Under the pieces are notes generated by a model. That model did not search any database. It saw only the letters and a program-made list of their open reading frames with translations, and was not told the DNA's origin. A DNA stretch of 44,010 nt from Gammaproteobacteria bacterium (GTDB taxonomy: Bacteria > Pseudomonadota > Gammaproteobacteria > Pseudomonadales > Azotimanducaceae), in the NCBI GenBank assembly GCA_002684495.1, contig NYVG01000006.1:1-44010 (forward strand), read 5' to 3'. Numbering within the stretch: position 1 is the stretch's first letter; every line of letters starts with the position of its first letter. The position numbers and the translations under genes were made by a program. Positions 33,867-44,010 of the stretch are shown here, in pieces.

Positions 33867-36800
33867 ATGAGACTGAAGCAGATCAAATTAGCTGGTTTTA
33901 AGTCTTTCGTGGATGCCACGACCGTCACCCTGCCTGGCAATCGCTGTGCGGTTGTGGGTCCAAATGGCTGCGGTAAATCCAATATTATTGATGCGGTCCG
34001 CTGGGTAATGGGCGAGAGCTCGGCCAAGCAACTGCGCGGTGAGAACCTTACTGACGTAATTTTTAATGGCTCGACCACACGCAAGCCCAATTCTGCGGCC
34101 AGCATCGAGCTTGTATTTGATAACTCAGACGGGCGTATTGGCGGCGAATTTTCTGCCTATGCAGATATTGCGATTCGCCGTGAGGTCAGTCGAGACGGTC
34201 AGTCTAATTACCTATTGAACGGTAACCGTTGCCGACGTCGAGATATTCAAGACATATTTCTCGGAACGGGATTTGGTCCGCGCAGTTATTCGATTATCGA
34301 GCAGGGCATGATTTCCCAGTTGGTTGAGGCCAAACCCGAAGAGCTCAGGGTGTATTTGGAGGAGGCTGCAGGGATCTCCAAGTACAAAGAGCGACGCCGG
34401 GAGACTGAAAATCGCATCAAGCATACGCGCGAAAACCTAGAACGGATCAACGATATCCGTGAAGAGCTGGGTCGCCAATTGGACCGTTTGCAACGCCAGG
34501 CCCAAGCAGCTGAACGCTACCGAGAACTGAAGACCCAAGAGTCTTTACTCAGCGCGCAGTTTTTTGCTCTGCGCTACAACGGCTTTGCCGAAATTTTACA
34601 AACCACCCAGCAGCAGATTGGCGAGCTTGAGGTGTCGTTGGAGAAGACGTTAGCGCAGCAGCGTCACATAGACACATCTATGGAGGAGCAGCGTCAGCAC
34701 GGCGCGGACCAGTCAGAGCAGGCTAACGAAATTCAGCAGCAGTTTTATCAGCTAGGTACAGAGATTGCTCGTATCGAGGAAACCCTGCAATTTAACCAAC
34801 AACGCTCCCAGCAGTTACAAGAAGATCTAACAAGTGCAGAACAGCGGCGCACGGAGACCCAGCAGCAACTGAGTATGGATGAGCAACAGATCACCGAAAT
34901 GCAGCAACAGCTGCAGGAGCTCGAGCCGGGCCTGCAAAAAGCACAAGCTGCTGACTCAGAAGCCCAGCGGAATCTCGCGGAACAAGAAGCCCAAGCACAC
35001 ACGGTACAGGAGCGTTGGGAGCAGTTCTTGGCTGTTGCGGCGGAGAATCAGCGCGAAATTGAAGCTCAGGTCTCACGCTTGGAATATTTACAGCAGCTGG
35101 TGCAGCGCTTGCGCACTCTGCGCCAACGCAACGAAGAGGTGATGCTCCAGGCTGCGGAGCAGCCTCAGGAGGGCGGTCCGCTGGTTGAGCAGCTGGCGCT
35201 GCAGATTACGGACCTAGAAAGCGCGGATCGCTCGCTGACTCAACGCATCGAAGAATGTTTAGAAAAACTGGCACTTGCACGAGAGCAAGTGGGTAACCGC
35301 GAGCGGACTTTAGACGCTGCGCGCAGTCAGGTCCAAGAACTGCGGCACCAATTAGCGAGTCTGCAAGCGGCCCAAGACGCTGCCCTAGGTCAAGACGTTC
35401 AGGAAGCGGAATCTTGGATAGAGGCTCAAGGACTCAGTCAGGCTCAGCGAGTGGGAGAACATTTGGCCGTTGTGCCCGGCTGGGAGCGCGCGATTGAGGC
35501 GGTTTTGGGGCGCTTCCTACAGGCTATTCAGGTCGATAGTCTCGAGGATTATGCTGATTCGTTGGTGAATTTAGCAGAAGGCGATGTGGCGCTGGTCGAA
35601 TATCGCGACAATCTTGATCAAAAATCGCCGCGCAATGGTGAATTTGATTTTCCCACGGCGGCCTCGTTGGTGCGTTCCGAAGCCGTCGCTGCCGGCTCTC
35701 TACTTTACGGCGTCTATGCTGCACAAACAATCGAGGTGGCGCTCGCCAATCGTCATGCGCTGAGTTCGGGTCAAAGCATTATCACCCGCGAAGGCCTATG
35801 GGTAGGTAGTGATTGGATGCGTGTTTTGCATGGGGGTGACCAGACCCAAGGCATCATTGAGCGTGGCCAAGCAATTGAGCAACTGCTGCTTAATGTCGAG
35901 GAAGCTGAACAAGAATTGGCAAAGCTGCAGCAGGGGCTGCAAGAACAGCGTGGCGAAATTGAACAATTAGAGGCCCAACGCGAGGCGTTGCAGCGCGAGT
36001 CCAATAGTTTGACCCAGAATTTGAGCGAGCGCCGTACTGACCACGGCGTGCGCCAGGTTAAATTAGAAGAAGCCGAAGCTCGTAAGGCGCAATTGCAACG
36101 AGATACAGAACAGCTGAACGAACAGATCAGTGAGGAGCAGGGCCGCTTAGAAAAGACCCAGGAGCGTTTACAAGAAGCCCAAGCCATTGCTGAAGAGCAC
36201 GATGGCCAGCGAGGCGCTTTGGCTACCGAGCGAGATGATATGAATGCCTCGGTGCAGCAGTGTCGCGAGTCTGCAGGACAAAGCCGCGACCAATTGCACG
36301 ATCTTAATGTCCGTTATCAAGCCGTGCAGTCGCAACTCAAGGTCAGTCTCACAGCGCGAGAGCGGTTAATCAGCCAGCAGCAGGATTTACAGAAGCAGCT
36401 TGAACATGTGCGTCAGAGTATTGCCCAGGCGCAGCAGCCGCAGCCGCAGTTGCAGCAACAATTGTCAGATAAGCTAGCCGCGCGGGTAGACGTTGAGGCC
36501 AGATTAAAAGTTGTTCGCGAAGCCCTCGCAAAGATTGAGGAAGGAATTCAGGATCAGCAAGCTCAGCGCGAGAAAATTGCAGCCCAGGTTGAACAAGTAC
36601 GCGGTGAATTGGAACAGGCGCGGGTAGAGCGTCAGGGCATAGCTGTGCAGGAAGCCAACGTACTGGAGCAATTTCAGAGCACGGGGCATGATTTGGCAGA
36701 GGTGCAGGCGGCTCTGCCTGAGGAGGCCAGTGAAGGTGCCTGGGCAGATGAATTGGAGCGCATGGGGCGTCGTATCCAACGCTTGGGCGCGATCAACTTA

Positions 36801-37397
36801 GCGGCAATCGAAGAATACGATCAAGAGTCAGAGCGCAAACAGTATTTGGATGCCCAGGCAGAAGATCTAGAGCTTGCTATGCAAACCTTGTTAGATGCGA
36901 TAGCGAAGATCGACCGGGAAACCCGCAGTCGTTTCAAAGATACCTTTGAGGCGGTAAATACGAAGCTGTCTGAGTTGTTTCCAAAGGTATTTGGCGGCGG
37001 TCATGCCTATCTAGAACTCACCGGTGACGATATGCTCGACACAGGGGTTTCGCTCATGGCGCAACCCCCCGGAAAGCGCAATGCCAGCGTGCATTTGCTG
37101 TCAGGTGGAGAAAAGGCCATGACTGCAGTAGCGCTGATTTTTTCGATTTTCCACCTCAATCCGAGTCCAGTTTGCCTCCTGGACGAGGTGGATGCGCCGT
37201 TGGATGATATCAATGTCACGCGCTTCGCTGAGCTGATTAAAGAGATGTCAGAAAATGTGCAGTTCTTGGTGATTACACACAATAAAATTACCATGGAGAT
37301 GGCGGATTACTTGATGGGTGTGACAATGCAAGAGGCCGGGGTGTCGAGATTGGTCTCCGTAGATGTGGAGGCCGCAGCAGCTCTGGCTATCTTGTAG
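33867..37397 (+). CDS. smc: Chromosome segregation protein SMC
   Basis: An 1176-residue SMC ATPase that organises and segregates chromosomes. The N-terminal head has Walker [10 protein letters not shown] (31-39). Two long Gln/Glu-rich coiled-coil arms (about 170-500 and 660-1000) flank a hinge around 515-650. The C-terminal head carries the signature [11 protein letters not shown] (Ser1079) and Walker [15 protein letters not shown] strong AAGGA site precedes ATG 33867. ScpA and ScpB are not in this window. The smc-zipA-ligA order is conserved in pseudomonads and relatives. Confidence 0.96.
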   Translation: MRLKQIKLAGFKSFVDATTVTLPGNRCAVVGPNGCGKSNIIDAVRWVMGESSAKQLRGENLTDVIFNGSTTRKPNSAASIELVFDNSDGRIGGEFSAYADIAIRREVSRDGQSNYLLNGNRCRRRDIQDIFLGTGFGPRSYSIIEQGMISQLVEAKPEELRVYLEEAAGISKYKERRRETENRIKHTRENLERINDIREELGRQLDRLQRQAQAAERYRELKTQESLLSAQFFALRYNGFAEILQTTQQQIGELEVSLEKTLAQQRHIDTSMEEQRQHGADQSEQANEIQQQFYQLGTEIARIEETLQFNQQRSQQLQEDLTSAEQRRTETQQQLSMDEQQITEMQQQLQELEPGLQKAQAADSEAQRNLAEQEAQAHTVQERWEQFLAVAAENQREIEAQVSRLEYLQQLVQRLRTLRQRNEEVMLQAAEQPQEGGPLVEQLALQITDLESADRSLTQRIEECLEKLALAREQVGNRERTLDAARSQVQELRHQLASLQAAQDAALGQDVQEAESWIEAQGLSQAQRVGEHLAVVPGWERAIEAVLGRFLQAIQVDSLEDYADSLVNLAEGDVALVEYRDNLDQKSPRNGEFDFPTAASLVRSEAVAAGSLLYGVYAAQTIEVALANRHALSSGQSIITREGLWVGSDWMRVLHGGDQTQGIIERGQAIEQLLLNVEEAEQELAKLQQGLQEQRGEIEQLEAQREALQRESNSLTQNLSERRTDHGVRQVKLEEAEARKAQLQRDTEQLNEQISEEQGRLEKTQERLQEAQAIAEEHDGQRGALATERDDMNASVQQCRESAGQSRDQLHDLNVRYQAVQSQLKVSLTARERLISQQQDLQKQLEHVRQSIAQAQQPQPQLQQQLSDKLAARVDVEARLKVVREALAKIEEGIQDQQAQREKIAAQVEQVRGELEQARVERQGIAVQEANVLEQFQSTGHDLAEVQAALPEEASEGAWADELERMGRRIQRLGAINLAAIEEYDQESERKQYLDAQAEDLELAMQTLLDAIAKIDRETRSRFKDTFEAVNTKLSELFPKVFGGGHAYLELTGDDMLDTGVSLMAQPPGKRNASVHLLSGGEKAMTAVALIFSIFHLNPSPVCLLDEVDAPLDDINVTRFAELIKEMSENVQFLVITHNKITMEMADYLMGVTMQEAGVSRLVSVDVEAAAALAIL

Positions 37398-37517
37398 CGT
37401 GTGCAGAATGAGATTAGGCGTATTGGAATGACAGCCTTATCATGACTAACTGTTTCGCTATAGGCACAACTCGATGTGTTGCTTTGCCGGGGATATACGG
37501 TAGAGGAGGGTCATAAG

Positions 37518-41012
<3,495 letters not shown>

Positions 41013-41021
41013 TTGCCCCCT

Positions 41022-41792
41022 TTAAAGCTGGAACAACTTTTCCGGATTCGGGTTCAATTGGTCGAGTTGGGTAAGTGTTTTAGTTAACCATTGAATATAA
41101 GTGTCGTTGGAGCGCAGTAGTGCGCGAACATTGCCGTCATCGTCTTCTGCTCTAAAGGCTTTTCGAAACAGTGGCGAATAATAAAGGGGTTGACCGATAT
41201 ACGCAGGGCAATCGTCCAGAGCCTGTCTTAATTCATTAAATTCAGCACGGCTGTCGACTAGGTTCGGCAAAATTATGACCAGGGGTATCTTGTTGTCATA
41301 ATCCTTACGCTGACGCTGAAACAGCTGCTGCAACGAAATCAGATATTTTCGCGTGGCGAAAATGTCGGCGTCGCTGACAGAGGTGGGTACGAAAATTACG
41401 TCACAGTGCAGCAAGAATGAACTGCGTCCTGGCTCGTTGCCCGCGGGGCTATCAAAGACAATGAACTTTCGACTGCCCTTGTGGGCCGGCTCCGATTCAA
41501 TATGGTTGATAATGTTGCCATTGTTTGGGGAGCCCGACGCTAAAAATAAATTGTCGTCGTTCATTACCGTAAAGCGATGGTTGGCAAAACGTTTCAGGGA
41601 GTCGCTACTGGTGGCCTGACTATCCAGGTCGATCAGCTCAACATCAGAGTTCGGATTTCGAGTTGCTAAACCAAGGCTCATCATCAGAGCCAGGGTGCTT
41701 TTGCCCACGCCGCCTTTGGCGTTGGCGAAAATCGCAGTTCTACCGCGCCGCGATCTGCCGGTGGTCTGGGCTGCAAGCGGTGAATCAGTCAA
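41022..41792 (-). CDS. ParA/MinD-family ATPase, orphan
   Basis: A 256-residue deviant-Walker ATPase that likely forms nucleoid- or membrane-associated gradients to position cargo. It has the signature-lysine Walker A NAKGGVGKST (24-33), the A' box VELIDLDSQAT (where DPQ is usual) and Walker B FIVFDSPAG. VPTSVSDADIFATRKYL resembles the switch region of the family. No ParB or parS-like palindrome is adjacent, so it is an orphan rather than a chromosome-segregation ParA. It is the third gene after two bactofilins, 32 bp from the second, implying a common transcript and a cytoskeletal or positioning role. Confidence 0.88.
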   Translation of the reverse strand: MTDSPLAAQTTGRSRRGRTAIFANAKGGVGKSTLALMMSLGLATRNPNSDVELIDLDSQATSSDSLKRFANHRFTVMNDDNLFLASGSPNNGNIINHIESEPAHKGSRKFIVFDSPAGNEPGRSSFLLHCDVIFVPTSVSDADIFATRKYLISLQQLFQRQRKDYDNKIPLVIILPNLVDSRAEFNELRQALDDCPAYIGQPLYYSPLFRKAFRAEDDDGNVRALLRSNDTYIQWLTKTLTQLDQLNPNPEKLFQL

Positions 41793-41824
41793 CTGTGATC
41801 CTGCCTTTGAGTACGATTTTAAGG

Positions 41825-42247
41825 CTAATCTTCGTCATCCAGTTCTGTGTCGGTGCTAACAGCGGACGTGAAGGCCTCGAGTCTGTCTGATATAACGGGC
41901 TCGCTAGTGCTGCCGCCCCAATCGGTAGAAATTTCCCCGACAAGTTTAGCGCCTTCCATGGTTTCCAAAGACCCATATTGGATTTTGCCGCGAATGCGGC
42001 CAGAAGAGCATACGGTAAGTTTGCCTGTCAGAGTTAGGCTGTCCTCCACTGTGCCCTCTATCTTAGCCGTCTCTCCGGAAATATCGCCTTGTACCACGCC
42101 ACCTGGGCCAACGATCAAGTGTTTTACAGCAACTTTGCCGACAATTTTGCCGTCGATGCGTGCAGTACCGTCGATAGCCAGTGACGCACCTTCTAGGTGG
42201 GTCGCGGTGCCGACGTAGAATTCGTAATCTGAATCGGAATCATTCAT
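41825..42247 (-). CDS. Bactofilin family cytoskeletal protein (second copy)
   Basis: A 140-residue bactofilin (PF04519, formerly DUF583), which self-assembles into nucleotide-free filaments from a right-handed beta-helix. The core with hydrophobic-glycine rungs is visible: IDGTARIDGKIVGKVAVKHL, VVQGDISGETAKIEGTVEDS, and RIRGKIQYGSLETMEGA. The N-terminal tail is short and acidic. The C-terminal tail (about 108-140) is acidic and disordered, ending DDED. It starts at ATG 42247 and follows the first bactofilin by 56 bp. It shares only the core with that paralogue. Confidence 0.88.
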   Translation of the reverse strand: MNDSDSDYEFYVGTATHLEGASLAIDGTARIDGKIVGKVAVKHLIVGPGGVVQGDISGETAKIEGTVEDSLTLTGKLTVCSSGRIRGKIQYGSLETMEGAKLVGEISTDWGGSTSEPVISDRLEAFTSAVSTDTELDDED

Positions 42248-42303
42248 TTATCTGTCCTATAAGAATTAAGGTTTGGTTTGTTTCTCAAGTTTCATCTATG
42301 CCG

Positions 42304-42705
42304 CTAACCGCGCTTTTGAAACTCCTTCAATTCGTGTACCTGCTCTTCGGAGCTGTTGTTAATCGGCACCAGTTCTCCCGTAATCAGTGCTCCTGGGCTC
42401 ACCTGCAGCTGTTTGAAGCGGAGTACGCCAGATACCGTTGCGGTTGGGCCAATTGATACGCTGACCGTACCGATTACAGTTGCCTCCACGTGACCAAAAA
42501 TCTCCACTACAGGGGCATTAATTTCCCCGATCAATTGGCCGCCCTCGAGAATTTTCACGACACTGTTGTCGTCGCCGTTGCAGTTGATAGAACCATTCAC
42601 CGAACCGGCGATAACCAGTTCTGTATTGAACACGAGGTCGCCGCTCAAGGAAGTGCCCTGGGCGACCAGGCTGGTTGATGCGGTAGGTTTCATTTTAGAC
42701 TGCAT
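42304..42705 (-). CDS. Bactofilin family cytoskeletal protein (first copy)
   Basis: A bactofilin of about 133 residues from ATG 42705 (TTG 42732 and ATG 42693 are alternatives; none has a clear ribosome site). The beta-helix core shows SLSGDLVFNTELVIAGSVNG, GGQLIGEINAPVVEIFGHVE and VSGVLRFKQLQVSPGALITG. Its N-terminal tail contains MKPTASTSLVAQG, reminiscent of the short membrane-binding leader of some bactofilins. It is first in a bactofilin-bactofilin-ParA operon. A candidate promoter lies just upstream. Confidence 0.85.
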   Translation of the reverse strand: MQSKMKPTASTSLVAQGTSLSGDLVFNTELVIAGSVNGSINCNGDDNSVVKILEGGQLIGEINAPVVEIFGHVEATVIGTVSVSIGPTATVSGVLRFKQLQVSPGALITGELVPINNSSEEQVHELKEFQKRG

Positions 42706-42735
42706 AGCTGGGATTCTGGTGGTGCTGTCCAAAGT

Positions 42736-42763
42736 TTACTAGAAGTTGACAGATGTTTGCCAA
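42736..42763 (-). promoter_or_regulatory. Candidate promoter of the bactofilin-ParA operon
   Basis: On the minus strand TTGGCA (42763-42758) resembles a -35 and TAGTAA (42741-42736) a weak -10, with a 16-bp spacer. Transcription would start about 25 nt before ATG 42705. The 101-bp gap (42706-42806) separating this operon from the DUF169 gene shows no hairpin. Confidence 0.3.
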
Positions 42764-42806
42764 GTTTGTAAGACGGCTTTTTGACGGATTTTAAAGTGGC
42801 AAATTG

Positions 42807-43586
42807 CTAGTAGCTGGCGCCCATGCCCGCTCTTACGTCGTTGTTTATGCCGTAAGATGGAATGGGATAGCGTAAGCCGTTTGCTGATAATGCCTCCAAT
42901 CCTTGGATCACCTTGGGCAAAAACCTGGGTGGAATAGCCATGAGCAACTCATCTTCCATAACGCCGCCATAACGTCTTTCTGCATAACATGGCAAAGAGA
43001 GGCTCGGTTCACCGGTGGCTAATGCGCGGCCCCAAGAGTCGGCGCAGGCTGATTCGCCAACGCAGCTAAAGTCTAACTTTTTGTACCCCGTCCACTGTAA
43101 ACCATTGATAAACAGAATCATTTGGGCGGGTGTGGCGTAAATCAGGCAGATGTCGGGTGGGTTCAAGCGACCACTGGCTAGCGGACTTACAGCCATTGCC
43201 TCGTATTTGCCGTGTTCTACAACATCCATCGCCTGTTGGTGGGCGGCTGCGTCCTGCTGACTACCAAACCAGACCCCGTTCATGCGGTCGCCAGACAACC
43301 AATGGTCGTCACGTGGGTGAAGGCCGAGTACCGTACTGCACTGAGCACCCACAAGATCAGCGGCCGTGATCCCCACGGTCCATCCATTGCGCGACGCCTG
43401 ACCGACGATTTGGTCTGTGGTGTGGATGTCTTTTGGTCGTCGAATGCGCTTAATCGCAGCCATTTCTGCCGCAGATTCGAACAATTTCATGCCGATGGGC
43501 GTTGTACGAAGCCTCAACAAACGGTTTAAGTCGTCAACGATCTGCTGACCGTTATAACTCAGATCGGTGGAGATGAGTTCACTCAT
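42807..43586 (-). CDS. DUF169 domain protein
   Basis: A 259-residue soluble protein of the DUF169 family (PF02596), started at ATG 43586 with a GGGGGG run about 8 nt upstream. The family signature TTPIGMKLFES at the N-terminus, LVGAQCSTVLGL in the middle, and LDFSCVGESACADSWGRAL with its two cysteines are visible. PPDICLIYATPAQMILFINGL is also family-like. The biochemical role is unknown. The conserved cysteines suggest metal or thiol chemistry. It follows a crotonase gene by 25 bp, so an association with acyl-CoA metabolism is possible. Confidence 0.85.
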   Translation of the reverse strand: MSELISTDLSYNGQQIVDDLNRLLRLRTTPIGMKLFESAAEMAAIKRIRRPKDIHTTDQIVGQASRNGWTVGITAADLVGAQCSTVLGLHPRDDHWLSGDRMNGVWFGSQQDAAAHQQAMDVVEHGKYEAMAVSPLASGRLNPPDICLIYATPAQMILFINGLQWTGYKKLDFSCVGESACADSWGRALATGEPSLSLPCYAERRYGGVMEDELLMAIPPRFLPKVIQGLEALSANGLRYPIPSYGINNDVRAGMGASY

Positions 43587-43611
43587 GCTTGTTGCCCCCC
43601 AGAAAGAACGG

Positions 43612-44010
43612 TTAGTCCGCGGCCTCGACGCGTGCGAAGTTAGGCGGGCGTTTTTCAATAAAAGAACGCACTCCTTCTCTAAAATCGTCTCGCTCTAGGC
43701 TCGCTGCCATCCAATCGTTGGTCTCGCGCAGCGCGTCTCCAAGCTCCATATTCATATGGCGATAAACCTGCGCTTTCATCACCTGAAGCGACTTTGGTGC
43801 ACAAGATGCCGCGAGGTTGCGAACATAGTCTATGGCGGTTGTCAGTGACTCGCCGTCATCAACGAGTCTTTCGGCAAGGCCAATAGATTTGGCCTCTTCG
43901 CCAGTGAATTTGCGCGCGCTCCACAACAGGTCTAAAGCGTTGCCGGAACCGATAAGTCTGGGTAGCGTCCAACTGATGCCATGCTCTGCAATTAATCCTC
44001 GCTGGGAAAA
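43612..44010 (-). CDS. Enoyl-CoA hydratase/isomerase (crotonase) family, 5' end outside window
   Basis: The C-terminal 132 residues of a crotonase-fold protein; the frame stays open to the window end. The visible part begins FSQRGLIAEHGISWTLPRL, the conserved second-half region in which crotonases place a catalytic Glu or Asp. SGNALDLLWSARKFTGEEA, GLAERLV and the C-terminal helices follow. It is likely to act on an acyl-CoA thioester (hydration, isomerisation or related). The oxyanion-hole half is outside the window, so the exact reaction cannot be called. It is probably co-transcribed with the DUF169 gene. Confidence 0.9.
   Translation of the reverse strand, partial: FSQRGLIAEHGISWTLPRLIGSGNALDLLWSARKFTGEEAKSIGLAERLVDDGESLTTAIDYVRNLAASCAPKSLQVMKAQVYRHMNMELGDALRETNDWMAASLERDDFREGVRSFIEKRPPNFARVEAAD

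Overview
The window reads as chromosomal DNA of a gammaproteobacterium, probably a marine or aquatic respiratory type. The smc-zipA-ligA order is the main clue, because ZipA is essentially confined to Gammaproteobacteria. TtcA, YheU, BolA, TrhO, TesA/YbbA/YbbP and a complete system I cytochrome c maturation operon (ccmA to ccmI) agree with this. Genus-level placement (for example Halieaceae or another Cellvibrionales-like group) is only a guess. No rRNA, tRNA, prophage, insertion sequence or CRISPR array was seen, and coding density is high.

Layout. 1-0.24 kb: a 38-bp tandem repeat array cut by the window edge. 0.27-1.85 kb: a renalase-like flavoprotein (-) and a GNAT acetyltransferase (+). 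1.9-4.8 kb: three c-type cytochrome genes, two monohaem and one octahaem lipoprotein with a TPR tail. 4.9-9.5 kb: a gamma-glutamyltransferase-like Ntn hydrolase followed by a TAXI-TRAP transporter (binding lipoprotein plus fused permease). 9.6-14.0 kb: a cupin-like protein (-), a cytochrome P450, a molybdenum hydroxylase large subunit and a MoaD/ThiS-like protein. 14.0-18.1 kb: DUF2239, MFS exporter, signal peptidase I, DUF1244 and YaaA, all on minus, with one small membrane protein on plus. 18.3-24.5 kb: bolA, trhO, tesA (-), ybbA-like, ybbP-like, ttcA and yheU. 24.6-33.7 kb: a TonB-dependent receptor and ccmABCDEFGHI. 33.9-41.0 kb: smc, zipA, ligA and a lytic-transglycosylase-like protein. 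41.0-44.0 kb (minus): an orphan ParA-like ATPase downstream of two bactofilins, then a DUF169 protein and a crotonase cut by the window end.

How the parts fit. The Ccm operon supplies the haem ligation machinery that the cytochromes at 1.9-4.8 kb require (eleven CxxC-type motifs' worth of assembly when the ccm thiol factors are included, ten of them haem sites). The P450, Mo-hydroxylase and MoaD-like genes look like part of an oxidative catabolic or modification route, but the electron-transfer partners for both enzymes are missing here. The least ordinary parts are the octahaem-TPR cytochrome cluster, the two-bactofilin plus ParA module, the orphan Mo-hydroxylase subunit with its MoaD-like neighbour, the 38-bp repeat array, and a near-perfect 15-bp inverted repeat abutting the start codon of the DUF2239 gene.
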